A stretch of 64,000 nt of DNA from Paenirhodobacter populi (GTDB lineage: Bacteria > Pseudomonadota > Alphaproteobacteria > Rhodobacterales > Rhodobacteraceae): assembly GCF_004022215.1 (NCBI RefSeq), contig NZ_SAUZ01000004.1, positions 1 through 64,000 on the forward strand, written 5' to 3'. Both the position numbers and the translations under genes were made by a program. Positions 31,656-40,469 of the stretch are shown in pieces (within the stretch, counting starts at the first letter, position 1; each line of letters opens with the position of its first letter). The notes beneath the pieces were generated by a model. It saw only the letters and a program-made list of their open reading frames with translations, searched no databases and was not told the origin of the DNA.

Positions 31656-34028
31656 TCAGTCTCCATCGGAAATGGCCCCGGCGGTCAGCTCGAGGCGGTC
31701 GCGCAGATAGTCGGTGACCATCTGGGTCGTCGGCACGTTTGCGTCGTTCAGCATGTCCTCAAAGGCCTCGCTGAGATCGATCTCGCCCCAGTCAATGGTC
31801 TCGATCTCGTCGAGCGGCAGGCCGGCGCAATTCGGGCTTTTCGCACTGCCCCATCCGCTGCCGGCAAGGCGACGGATTTCCTTCTGGAAGACCATGCCGA
31901 GCTGGCTGTTGAAGGTGCAGTAGCTGCGGCGCTTCTGCAGGCAGACGCCGAGGACGCGGCGCGAGCAATAAGTGCCGATATAGACCGCAGCCTTCGCCTG
32001 AATGCGGTCCATCAGCGCCAGTTCGCTCTCCGAGCAGTCACCGAGAATACCGTTGGCCCAGCCACTGTCATTGCAGCAGTTGATGGTGCTGAGCGCTCCG
32101 ACCTTGCAATTGCGTGCCGTCCCGGAGAACAGCGTCACGTCCTGCATGTCGATCGTCTTTTCGCTATCCTTTGCCGCCTCATCAAGAACCGTGAGCCAGG
32201 CGGCCGCATTGCCGAAATCGGTGTTCGGCTCATCCACGATCCCCTCGCAGAGATCGCCGACACAGACATTGAACGCCGTGCAGGCCTCGGGAAGATCGAT
32301 CCCGCCGCCACAGCGATACTGGTACTCCCAGTGCTGGCATTCTGCCGGTGTGGCACCAAGGCTTTCGTCCGCTTCGACATAGCTGAGGCAGGTCTGACCG
32401 ATCACTTCGCAGGACGGATCTGCCTGGAACGGACCGCAGTCTGTATAGTTTTCGACGCCCTCAGCCAGGCAGGTATAGCCTTGCGAGTATTCCCAGCAGT
32501 CTCTCGATACCGGGAAGCCCATGATGGTGCGCACCTCGGCACCTGCGGTGCAAATCGACTCTCCTGCCACGCATCCCTGTTCGGCGGGCTCCGGTGCACA
32601 GCTGCTGACAAGGCGGTCTTCAATCCGCTCGATCCGCGTCTCAAGCAGGCTCGCCGGGCTGTGATCTGTCAGGTCATTGAGGCAGGACCAGTCGTTGCGC
32701 TCCAGCTCGCATCCGCTCTCGCCTTCCGTCAGGCAGCTGCTCTGGGTCTGTTCGCAGGCGGGGGTTGCGGCAAGCGTCGCACATTGATTGCTGGTCTGGC
32801 AGCTGTAGTCGCGCTCCATCTGGACGCAGGTGGCCTCGGCCTTGCACACCCGGCGGACCGGATACCAAAACTCCCGCATCGCCGCGCCATTGTAGACCGG
32901 GGCCCAGGAGAAATCCGTCATCGGCTCCCCGGAATAGTCATAGTAGTAGGTGCAATCGCCGATCACCGCGGCATCGGTGTGATAGCCGTAGTTGACGCCC
33001 TCCCAGATCAGCGGCCCACCGATCCCGTCCTCGTCAAACCAGCCATAGCCCAACCCCTCCTCGACACCGAAGAACGGACCTTCGGTGATCTCGGCTTCCT
33101 TCAGGCGGTAGATACCGTACCACCACTGGTCGTTGCGGTTGCTCTCGTCCACGGCATAAGTCCATTCGCCGATGGTAAGGCTCGGCGGGGTCGTGGTGAT
33201 GATCCCGGCGCCCCAGTTGAGCCAGGCACCATCCCAGAACGCGAACCAGGTATTGCCGATGCGCCACCAGCCGTTCTGAAGCGGCAAAGATCCGAGCCCT
33301 TCAAGCAGGGAGTCTGCTTCCGGCTCACGAACATAACCCCCCTCCCAGGCCAGGCAGCGTTCTTCAATGAAACTGCATTGGCTTTCGGGGTTTCCCTCCG
33401 GAATGTCTGCGGCCGCGCATGCACCGTCCGGACCCGGGGTGCAGGTAACGGTGACCTCGCTGCTGGCAATGTCACAGCGCCAGTTGTCACGCCTGTCGAC
33501 CTCGACGATCCGGCTGATCGTGCAGGTCTTGTCCTGCATGTTGCTGTGGACGTCGCAGAAGCGCTCGAAAGGCTCCAGCACGCTGAAATCTGAGAAATTG
33601 CAGGCCGGGTTGGTTGCGGTGGAGCTGGTGAAGTATTGCCCGGCGATATCCTCGGCGTTGGTCGTCGCCTCGTCACCAACCTGGACGCCGATGTAGTCGG
33701 TCTCGAGCTCGTACTGGGGCCGCAGAGTCACGCTGTCCATCATGGTCTGATATGCGGTGGCCGCGTCTGTCCCGCCGGTCAGAGCCTCGTTCGTTTTCGC
33801 CTCGATGTTGCTGCCGCCAATCGCAGCCTCCGGCACCGCAGTACCGGCGAAGGGTGTGACAACCTCGGAGACAGAACCATCCGTGAAAACCCCGGATCCC
33901 GATTGCAACCGGGCATTGCTTCCTGCGGCCTTGGCCCGCGCGGTCGGATCAAACTCCACCTCTTGTGACAGACCGGGCAGCGCCATGGAGGTGAGGGTGA
34001 GCCCCAAGAGGAAGAGACGGCGGATCAC
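31656..34028 (-). CDS. traN: TraN, mating-pair stabilisation protein
   Basis: A 790-residue cysteine-rich protein, longer than F TraN (about 600). The signal peptide ends LPGLS before QEVEF. The middle and C-terminal half are packed with paired cysteines in repeated blocks (for example CVQMERDYSCQTSNQC and SCEVIGQTC). The end, LPLDEIETIDWGEIDLSEAF, matches TraN. TraN is exposed in the outer membrane and binds receptors on the recipient. The extra length lies mostly in a Trp/Tyr-rich region near 230-400. An ATGA overlap couples it to trbC. Confidence 0.92.
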   Translation of the reverse strand: MIRRLFLLGLTLTSMALPGLSQEVEFDPTARAKAAGSNARLQSGSGVFTDGSVSEVVTPFAGTAVPEAAIGGSNIEAKTNEALTGGTDAATAYQTMMDSVTLRPQYELETDYIGVQVGDEATTNAEDIAGQYFTSSTATNPACNFSDFSVLEPFERFCDVHSNMQDKTCTISRIVEVDRRDNWRCDIASSEVTVTCTPGPDGACAAADIPEGNPESQCSFIEERCLAWEGGYVREPEADSLLEGLGSLPLQNGWWRIGNTWFAFWDGAWLNWGAGIITTTPPSLTIGEWTYAVDESNRNDQWWYGIYRLKEAEITEGPFFGVEEGLGYGWFDEDGIGGPLIWEGVNYGYHTDAAVIGDCTYYYDYSGEPMTDFSWAPVYNGAAMREFWYPVRRVCKAEATCVQMERDYSCQTSNQCATLAATPACEQTQSSCLTEGESGCELERNDWSCLNDLTDHSPASLLETRIERIEDRLVSSCAPEPAEQGCVAGESICTAGAEVRTIMGFPVSRDCWEYSQGYTCLAEGVENYTDCGPFQADPSCEVIGQTCLSYVEADESLGATPAECQHWEYQYRCGGGIDLPEACTAFNVCVGDLCEGIVDEPNTDFGNAAAWLTVLDEAAKDSEKTIDMQDVTLFSGTARNCKVGALSTINCCNDSGWANGILGDCSESELALMDRIQAKAAVYIGTYCSRRVLGVCLQKRRSYCTFNSQLGMVFQKEIRRLAGSGWGSAKSPNCAGLPLDEIETIDWGEIDLSEAFEDMLNDANVPTTQMVTDYLRDRLELTAGAISDGD

Positions 34029-34792
34029 GGCTTCGTCTCCGCCAGCGCGCGCGCTACGTCAGCCGCGTCACCATTGCCGGCAGCAATGATCCGGAGCGCC
34101 GTTTCAACGGGGATGTTCCCGCTGAGGCGATCATGAGCGGGCGCCAGATCCAGCTCGCAAGCCGGGGTTTCGCAGGTCCCGAGACTTTCCTTAAGCACGA
34201 CAAGTGCCGGAACCGCCAGGATATCGAAGCGCCGGAACAGAGTTGGATCGATCGCAAAGGCCTCGCCGATCTCATCCGCACCGAAGACTTCCTCGAGCTT
34301 TGCCCGCGTGTCGAAGACCGAGTTGTTGACGAACCCCCGGAACACGATGGTCAGCCCGTGCTCCGTCGCTTCCTGCATCATCTGCCGAAGCGACTGCGGT
34401 GGCATTGAGAAGCTGGCAAAGAGGATGGCGCGTGTTTCCGCGTATTTTTCGCCCTGCCCTTCCGATGTGCCGTCCTCTTCCGCGAGACCAAGCAGCCGTT
34501 TGACGCGGGGATCGCTCAGAGCCTTCGCGCGCATACCCTCCAGATCAGCGATTGGAACCCCCTCCGTGGGATCCTGGATGGTCAGCTGGTCGGCGAGTTC
34601 GTCGCCTCGCCGCTCGGCTTCGCGAACGATATCGACGAGCGGAGTGGTCAGGCTGCCGGTTGCCCCCGGCGCGAACTGCACCGGGGGCTCATCCTCGGCC
34701 GACACTGGGGATGTCAGACCGAGGACGACTGCCGCCACGCCTGTCCCTCGCATCAGAGCGCGCAGCAATTGCGTTTTCGCCACATGAGCCAT
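34025..34792 (-). CDS. trbC: TrbC, F-type pilus assembly protein
   Basis: A 255-residue protein with a signal peptide ending SPVSA. The start at 34792 is preceded by GGGGAGAG, although this makes it overlap traU by 40 bases. The conserved TrbC part (ILFASFSMPPQSLRQMM, then GLTIVFRGFVNNS and the FAIDPTLFRRFDILAVPALV segment) gives a thioredoxin-like fold without CxxC. TrbC works with TraW in the periplasm in pilus assembly; in some plasmids the two are fused. Here they are separate. Confidence 0.92.
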   Translation of the reverse strand: MAHVAKTQLLRALMRGTGVAAVVLGLTSPVSAEDEPPVQFAPGATGSLTTPLVDIVREAERRGDELADQLTIQDPTEGVPIADLEGMRAKALSDPRVKRLLGLAEEDGTSEGQGEKYAETRAILFASFSMPPQSLRQMMQEATEHGLTIVFRGFVNNSVFDTRAKLEEVFGADEIGEAFAIDPTLFRRFDILAVPALVVLKESLGTCETPACELDLAPAHDRLSGNIPVETALRIIAAGNGDAADVARALAETKP

Positions 34793-35745
34793 CCGAAGCT
34801 CTCCCCTTTGTACGGGTACTCCCGCATGGAATCGACAAACTGGGTGGAAGATCCGAGCGGCCCGCAGGCATAGCGTCCACTGGTCGCGGCCCTCGGGCGA
34901 GTGACCTGGAGCCGGTACTGGCTCTTCTTGATGATCGGCGCGACATTCGGTGTGCAGAGCGCCGAACTGCTGGACGAGGTATTCCGGGCAAGACCAAGCC
35001 GGTGCTGGCGCGCTATCATCTTTGCCGTGACGGTCTCGGAAGCCTGGATACCGCCGTAATGCGCGTTGCTGTCGCCTTGAATCGGATACATGCCGCCCTG
35101 ACAGCCATTACACCAGAAGAGGCTGTCCATCGGCAGACGTCCGCTCGAAGCTTGAACGCAATCTGCGGCACAGGCTGCCTGCGCCACCGGATTGGCGAAG
35201 AGAATTGCTTCCGGGTTGACGATGGTGTTCAGTTCAGCGTCCTGCCAGAGCGGGTCGAACTCGCTGATATAGGCGACATCGAAAGTGGTGTTCTCGAGGC
35301 AGAGACCGTCGACCACTGTTCCGAGCCAGGAAATCAGGGGATAGTAGTAGTAGTGGACCTGCCATTTGCTGCCGGTCTGATCGCCGTCGGAGGATGTGAC
35401 AGAGGACTTCCCGATCGAAAAGAGGCCGAGATCGGCCTTGAAGCCCATGTTCACAAAGCAGCCTGCCTCGTTGGCAACATCGGTCAGGCGTGCTGGTTCC
35501 CATAGGCCGATCGCGAGGCCGATCCGTGGCGGAACGCCCGGGCAGATGCAGACCGGCAGGGACGGATTCGAGGTGTCCGGGCGATTGTTCAGCACCCGGA
35601 TCGCCCCGATGGAGATCGGAAAAATGCAATCCCAGCAGACTTCGGTGATCGGATTGAGGAAGCGGGCGTTGCATTTTGCCCAGACTTCCTCACCTGCGAC
35701 CAGCAATCCGAGGACAAGCGCCAGCACGGTTCCAAAGCGCTTCAT
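34753..35745 (-). CDS. traU: TraU, F-pilus assembly and DNA transfer protein
   Basis: A 330-residue protein, the same length as F TraU. The signal peptide ends EVWA before KCNARFLNPITEVCWDCIFP. TraU has many conserved cysteines, seen as CICPGVPPRIGL, CLENTTFDVAYISE, AQAACAADC and DSLFWCNGCQGGMYP. It is periplasmic and needed mainly for DNA transfer and pilus formation. The ATG at 35745 has GGGGAGG seven bases upstream. It is one of the best-conserved markers of the F-type family. Confidence 0.95.
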   Translation of the reverse strand: MKRFGTVLALVLGLLVAGEEVWAKCNARFLNPITEVCWDCIFPISIGAIRVLNNRPDTSNPSLPVCICPGVPPRIGLAIGLWEPARLTDVANEAGCFVNMGFKADLGLFSIGKSSVTSSDGDQTGSKWQVHYYYYPLISWLGTVVDGLCLENTTFDVAYISEFDPLWQDAELNTIVNPEAILFANPVAQAACAADCVQASSGRLPMDSLFWCNGCQGGMYPIQGDSNAHYGGIQASETVTAKMIARQHRLGLARNTSSSSSALCTPNVAPIIKKSQYRLQVTRPRAATSGRYACGPLGSSTQFVDSMREYPYKGESFGWLMWRKRNCCAL

Positions 35746-36392
35746 TGGCCATCCTCCCCTGTCGGGATCTCTTCGATCAGCAGCACGGGATCGGCGCGGG
35801 TGATGACGGAGGGCAGGTGCTCGAGGCCGAAGCGGTTCACGATCACTCCGTCCTGATCGAACCAGAACCGCCTGCCATGGCGGCGCATGAGATCCAGCGG
35901 CGCTCCCTTTGCGATCACGATCAGCGTGTCGAGTTCATTCCCCTCGGCCAGTGCGAAGCCGACCTGATCCTCGACATCGCCGTCGATCACCACGATCCGT
36001 TTGGAGAAGCCCGAATGCTCGAGTGGGTTTACGCGGGTACCGGCCCGCGCAAAGACGGTTCCCTGATGGTCGGCGAGATCCCTGTCGAGAACGATCGAGG
36101 GGTCGAACTGGAAGGCGCGGTATTCCTCGGCTGGAGCCAGAATCGCGGCAGATTGCGGGCGTTCCAGATAATCCCGTGTGCGCGCCTGCATGTCGCGCTC
36201 CATCTGTGCGAGCCCGCCGTTCTCTTCCATCATGCGGAAGCGCGACAGGATCTCCTCCAGGAAATCCGGTTCCGTGACAGGGAAGACCGGCCCGTAGCTG
36301 CCAAAGTTCTTCGCCATGGCCGGGGTCTGGCCCGGGAAGCTGAGCGCTGCCCCCAGACATGCGACGATCATTCCACGCGTGCGTCGGCCCAT
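35742..36392 (-). CDS. traW: TraW, F-pilus assembly protein
   Basis: A 216-residue protein with a signal peptide ending TPAMA before KNFGSYGPVFPVTEPDFL, which is the characteristic TraW opening. Other family segments are RTVFARAGTRVNPLE-like (VFARAGTRVNPLEHSGFS), GNELDTLIVIAKG and RRFWFDQDGVIVNRFG. It acts in the periplasm with TrbC and TraU. It overlaps traU by four bases and the peptidase gene upstream by 25 bases. The start has GGAG eight bases upstream. Confidence 0.93.
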   Translation of the reverse strand: MGRRTRGMIVACLGAALSFPGQTPAMAKNFGSYGPVFPVTEPDFLEEILSRFRMMEENGGLAQMERDMQARTRDYLERPQSAAILAPAEEYRAFQFDPSIVLDRDLADHQGTVFARAGTRVNPLEHSGFSKRIVVIDGDVEDQVGFALAEGNELDTLIVIAKGAPLDLMRRHGRRFWFDQDGVIVNRFGLEHLPSVITRADPVLLIEEIPTGEDGQ

Positions 36393-36898
36393 GCCTTAAT
36401 CTCCTTCCAATGCGGGATCAGATTGGTGCCGAAACCAACAGCGACGATGTCGTTGGCCGAAAAGAGACCGACCGTCGCGTAGCGGCTGTCGAGGGAATTG
36501 GGGGCGCTGCCAAAGGCCGCATACATGCCCTCGGGGATCACACCTTCGGCCAGCGGTTCGGCAAAGGGGCGGCCATCACGCAGTGCCGGGCTGAAGCATT
36601 CGCCCGCAACACAGACCGCGCCATCACGATGCGCGATCCGGTCGCCTGGCAGACCCACCACCTGCTTGGTGAAATAGTAGCCTTCGAAGCTCTGTGCATA
36701 GGCTGCCGGCGGCACGGCCGCGATCACCGCCCCGCGCCAGACCACCTTCGGCCAGGCCCACATCAGGTAGGCATGATCCGGCAGCGACTCCGAGGCGTTG
36801 ATATTGAGCCGGAAGTTATGCAATGCCCAGAATCCAAAGACCACGAATACCGAGCCGCCGACAATGAAACTGCGGCGCAGGAGGGTGCGGAGAGTCAT
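36368..36898 (-). CDS. S26-type signal peptidase (TrhF/TraF-RP4 like)
   Basis: A 176-residue inner-membrane peptidase with an N-terminal membrane segment (SFIVGGSVFVVFGFWAL). The catalytic serine is in ASESLP (S38), the catalytic lysine in FTKQVVGLPGD (K78), and the C-terminal GSAPNSLDSRYATVG box is typical of S26. Plasmids of the R27/RP4 type encode such an enzyme (TrhF, RP4 TraF) to mature or cyclise the pilin. The F plasmid has none. Its presence suggests that the TraA pilin here may be processed by a plasmid-borne peptidase. Confidence 0.88.
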   Translation of the reverse strand: MTLRTLLRRSFIVGGSVFVVFGFWALHNFRLNINASESLPDHAYLMWAWPKVVWRGAVIAAVPPAAYAQSFEGYYFTKQVVGLPGDRIAHRDGAVCVAGECFSPALRDGRPFAEPLAEGVIPEGMYAAFGSAPNSLDSRYATVGLFSANDIVAVGFGTNLIPHWKEIKAWADARVE

Positions 36899-37254
36899 GG
36901 CTGCACCCCGTGATCCGACGCTTTTGCCAGCGCCTCGGCCGAGACCCGATCGGTGATGTCGGGCGCGCCTGCGAGGACGGCTGCCGCATTGACCACGATC
37001 ACCGAATGGTCCCGTGCGAAGGTCTCGATGGCGGCCTCGAGGTCGGCCTGGTATTTCAGCGCCTCGGTCTCGTAATCGGCATCCGGCATGTCGCGACCGC
37101 CGGACTTGATGAAGGCGAGGACGGCTTCGGTCGCATCGATGGTGACGATTCCGGTGGGCAGGCCAACGGGCTGGGTCCAGAGCACAATCCCAAGCGTCGA
37201 TGCGATACTGACCATCGCGGTCATCACATGACCGATGAGCATGTCAGGCTTCAC
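36895..37254 (-). CDS. trbI: TrbI-like pilus assembly protein
   Basis: The start at GTG 37254 is chosen because GGGGAGG precedes it and the length, 119 residues, matches F TrbI (about 128). A longer upstream frame encodes unlikely sequence. The N-terminal membrane segment is HVMTAMVSIASTLGIVLW. The periplasmic part follows (GIVTIDATEAVLAFI, then IETFARDHSVIVVNAAAVL and DITDRVSAEAL), as in TrbI. F TrbI influences pilus retraction. It overlaps both the peptidase gene and the gene upstream. Confidence 0.82.
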   Translation of the reverse strand: MKPDMLIGHVMTAMVSIASTLGIVLWTQPVGLPTGIVTIDATEAVLAFIKSGGRDMPDADYETEALKYQADLEAAIETFARDHSVIVVNAAAVLAGAPDITDRVSAEALAKASDHGVQP

Positions 37255-37555
37255 GGGAAATGCCCTCCCCGCCTGTCGAGGGCTGCGCCGAGATGCAGGA
37301 CACTGGTGCAAACCGCGTGAGATAATTCCGCCGCTCCCGGCACCAGACCCGGTATGGATAGTGGCAGCGCTTTTCGAACGGATAGGCCGCATCCAGTGCC
37401 GCGATGCGCGCGTCGAGGCCGATCCCCTGTGGCAACCGGGCATGAACCTCGCGGATGACGGCGCGGGCCTTGTCCGCCCAGGTGCCGGTCTCACCCGGTT
37501 CGCGCAGCCGCGCATGCCGAAGATCTTCGCGCGAGGGAGACAGATCGCCGGTCAT
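37244..37555 (-). CDS. small conserved-looking protein of the transfer operon
   Basis: A 103-residue cytoplasmic protein coupled to traC by an ATGA overlap and to trbI by an 11-base overlap. The centre (LDAAYPFEKRCHYPYRVWCR, then ERRNYL) resembles a short motif seen in genes at this place in rhodobacterial F-type operons, but no function is known. There is no signal peptide or membrane segment. The basic RVWCRERRNYL stretch could bind nucleic acid or a partner; that is a guess. Confidence 0.7.
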   Translation of the reverse strand: MTGDLSPSREDLRHARLREPGETGTWADKARAVIREVHARLPQGIGLDARIAALDAAYPFEKRCHYPYRVWCRERRNYLTRFAPVSCISAQPSTGGEGISREA

Positions 37556-40035
37556 TCGACCGCCCCCTCTTCAACCAGGATGCGGATCGCCTCGACGGTG
37601 CTGTAGCCCTGATCCTTCAGCCGACGAAGCTTCTCGACCGTCGAGCCTTTCGAGGAATAGACGGCGAGTGAAAAGGGATCGAGCAACAGCCGGCCGAAGA
37701 ACCAGCCGCCGGGGCCCTTGATCCCCATTTCGGAAAACTGGCCCTTGACGCTTTGCAGGGATTTCAATTGGCCCGCGATATGGGGCGAGACCGACAATCG
37801 CTTGTCGGCAACCAGCCTGTCTATGGTTTCGGCCTTCTGGGCCAGCAACACGGTCCAGTCGGAGTTCTGCAGGCAGACCGTCGCTGCGACGTTGTTGTAG
37901 TAGTCGTCGATCGACTGGGTGCCGGTGATCAGCGCGCCGGTGTATTTGCGCGCGCGCCGAACCACACCTTCGATGAAGCGGGCCGTCGCGTGGCTTTGCA
38001 GCAGGTCCCAGGCCTCATCGATCAGGATTGCCACCGGCGTCGACCGGTCGGTCTTGAACATCAGTTCTGTGCCGAGGAACATGATCATCTGCAGGACAAC
38101 ATCCTGCAGCACCTTTTGCCCCTTGATGTTTGACAGTTCGAAAACCGTGAAATTCGCATCAAGCGTCAGGTTCGCAGGGCCCGAAAAATAGACGCCATAA
38201 GGGCCTTCGCGGGTGAAGGCCTGCAGCTTGACCACCACGTCGAGAAGGCGCTGATCCTCCGAAGCGATCTCGCTCAACCGTTGCCAGACATCGGTCACCT
38301 CGGCCGCAGGCCCCTTCGCGTCCCAAAGTTCCCCGACGATGCGGGCGATGAAGCCCTCCTCCAGATCTTCGACCCGGCTTTGTTTGCCTTCGCCAAGTGC
38401 AGCCATCGAGGCGATGATCCGGGTCACCAGTTCAATGGCATCGGCCCGGTATTCGTCCTTCGCCATGTCGGCGGCCGAGAGCATCGAGAACGGATTGAGC
38501 CGGATCAGGGAGGAGCCATCGAAACCCACGAATTTGCCACCGAGGATTTCCGCCGTAGTCCGGAAGGAGTAGCCGTCGTCGATGACTACTACCTTGCCGC
38601 CGGCAGCGTAGATCGAGGTCACGAGTTCCTGCATAAACACGGATTTTCCTGCGCCGGATTTGCCGACGACCGCGACATTGTAGTTGCCGTCGCTCAGGAA
38701 ATTGTCCCAGTCCATGATCTGGCCCTGGCGCCCGAGAAGCAGCACACCGCGGCCCGAACCCGATCCCGTCCACTCACCATGAACGGGAACCAGAGCGGCG
38801 GCCGCCTCGCTCTTGAGGATCTTGATGCGCTGGAGCTTTTTCAGATCCTCCATGCGCTTGCCGTGGGTGGTGAACGGCAAGGCTGCGAGGAAGATCGGCA
38901 GCTGGACGAAGGTGTCGTTCTCGAGCACCAGGCCGGCGTAGCGGTAGATCTTGGCCATTTCGGCCAGTGCATGGCGGGCATCCTCGCCGCCGCCCATGGC
39001 ATAGGTGCAGACGATGAAACTGCTGTCGACGAGCTTCTCGCCCATCTCGACCGCCTCGTTCAGACCGTCGAACTCTGCCATCTTCTCGGTGAGATTGGCC
39101 GAGAACCGTGCGAACTGTGTGCTGGCGGTGTGCTGGAGGCCGGCGCGCTTCTTCATCAGAAAGCCGGACGCATCTGATTTCGAGCGAACCCGCATCGTGA
39201 AGGAGGTCAGCACCGGACCGGTGGGCCGATCCGCGATCCGCTCCGGCACGCCGTTGAGCAGCATTCCGAGCACGAATTGCCATTCGCGTGGGTAGCGCCG
39301 CACGCTGGCGCTCGCCACCCCCATGGTCGGATCTCCCATCAGCCCGATCGCGGAGCGGCCGACAAAGAGGCCTGCGCCCGGGAGCTGGTGGTTCAGCGCC
39401 TCCTCTTCGCTGTAATCCAGCTGCGAGATACCGGCGAGACCCCGGCAGTGCAGCAACTCGCCCAGAAATTGCAGGAACCCCGACGGGCCGAGGTGGCGAA
39501 CATATTGCTCTCCGCCGAAGACGGAATATAGCGCGCGGCGGAAGTTTCGCAGATCCTTCTGCCGGCCTAGGTCGGCATCGCCATCAAGCCAGCAGGCGAT
39601 GAACACCCGCCGATGGTGCGGCAGCGCCTTGATGACATGATCCGTGCCGTAGCGCGCGGCGCGCAGATGGGCCATGCGCCGCTGCGCCATTTGACGGACG
39701 AGCTCGTCGCCGGTCAGCCGATGCCGCGCCCAACGGATCAGGGGCGCATCGATATCCGGGCTCGTCCAGTTCAGGAACTGGATGGAGGCATTGTTCGGCG
39801 CATTCGAATTGATCACCGCCTGCAGATTGCTGGCAACGTCATCCGATCCGACAACCGGATTCACCTCGATCACGAAGCCGGTGCTGTTCTCGTTGAAATA
39901 GAGCTCGGATTCGGCGTCATAGAGGCGATAGGGCAGCAGTTCCGCGACCACATCGGTGGCCAGCGCCTGCGGCTCGTCCTCGCTCCAGTCGGGATCGTCG
40001 AATAGGCCCTGGAAAAAGGTCCGGAAGGCATTCAT
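37552..40035 (-). CDS. traC: TraC, type IV secretion ATPase (VirB4 family)
   Basis: The start at 40035 is set by GGGAGG upstream and a TGATG overlap with the traV stop; an ATG at 40056 is less likely. The 827-residue product has the TraC N-terminal domain (ELLPYRLYDAESELYFNENS). The VirB4-type ATPase follows, with Walker A VVGKSGAGKS near residue 455 and Walker B AILIDEAWDLL near 668. It powers pilus assembly and docks on the inner-membrane complex. Family length in F is about 875. Confidence 0.95.
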   Translation of the reverse strand: MNAFRTFFQGLFDDPDWSEDEPQALATDVVAELLPYRLYDAESELYFNENSTGFVIEVNPVVGSDDVASNLQAVINSNAPNNASIQFLNWTSPDIDAPLIRWARHRLTGDELVRQMAQRRMAHLRAARYGTDHVIKALPHHRRVFIACWLDGDADLGRQKDLRNFRRALYSVFGGEQYVRHLGPSGFLQFLGELLHCRGLAGISQLDYSEEEALNHQLPGAGLFVGRSAIGLMGDPTMGVASASVRRYPREWQFVLGMLLNGVPERIADRPTGPVLTSFTMRVRSKSDASGFLMKKRAGLQHTASTQFARFSANLTEKMAEFDGLNEAVEMGEKLVDSSFIVCTYAMGGGEDARHALAEMAKIYRYAGLVLENDTFVQLPIFLAALPFTTHGKRMEDLKKLQRIKILKSEAAAALVPVHGEWTGSGSGRGVLLLGRQGQIMDWDNFLSDGNYNVAVVGKSGAGKSVFMQELVTSIYAAGGKVVVIDDGYSFRTTAEILGGKFVGFDGSSLIRLNPFSMLSAADMAKDEYRADAIELVTRIIASMAALGEGKQSRVEDLEEGFIARIVGELWDAKGPAAEVTDVWQRLSEIASEDQRLLDVVVKLQAFTREGPYGVYFSGPANLTLDANFTVFELSNIKGQKVLQDVVLQMIMFLGTELMFKTDRSTPVAILIDEAWDLLQSHATARFIEGVVRRARKYTGALITGTQSIDDYYNNVAATVCLQNSDWTVLLAQKAETIDRLVADKRLSVSPHIAGQLKSLQSVKGQFSEMGIKGPGGWFFGRLLLDPFSLAVYSSKGSTVEKLRRLKDQGYSTVEAIRILVEEGAVE

Positions 40036-40469
40036 CACGGCCTCCCGGAGGCCCAACGCGCCTCCCTGACCACGAAATGCACAAAGGTCGCCTCATGCAG
40101 CAGCCCATCGGGATCGAGGTATGGGGCGACCCAGAGTGTACCGACCTCTTCCGGGCTGCGATACTGCGCAGCCGTATAGGCTATTCCGCCATCTCCCATG
40201 GCAGTCAGCGGCGCCGTTGCCGCCCCCTTCCCGGTCGCGGCCACAAGCGGCGTCTGCGACATCTCCTTGCCAAGCGTGTCGGCAAAGCGTTCCTTCACCG
40301 GCTCAGTCCGACCTGCGCCTCCACGGTCCGCCTTGGAAATCGTCGTACAAGGCGACCCGCCGGTTTGTGCGGGACACAAGAAATCCTTCTGGGTATTGCC
40401 ACCGCATCCCGCGAGCGGGAGCGCTATAAGAAGAGCGCAGATCGCGCCGATACTGGCCTGAACCGTCAT
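40035..40469 (-). CDS. traV: TraV, outer-membrane lipoprotein
   Basis: A 144-residue lipoprotein. The lipobox ALPLAGC has the acylated cysteine at residue 22. The CP motif (FLCPAQTGGSPC) and the C-terminal RSPEEVGTLWVAPYLDPDG segment are the TraV signature. It forms the outer-membrane pore with TraB and TraK. Overlaps of four bases with traB and five with traC show tight coupling. It is slightly shorter than F TraV (about 171). Confidence 0.92.
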   Translation of the reverse strand: MTVQASIGAICALLIALPLAGCGGNTQKDFLCPAQTGGSPCTTISKADRGGAGRTEPVKERFADTLGKEMSQTPLVAATGKGAATAPLTAMGDGGIAYTAAQYRSPEEVGTLWVAPYLDPDGLLHEATFVHFVVREARWASGRP

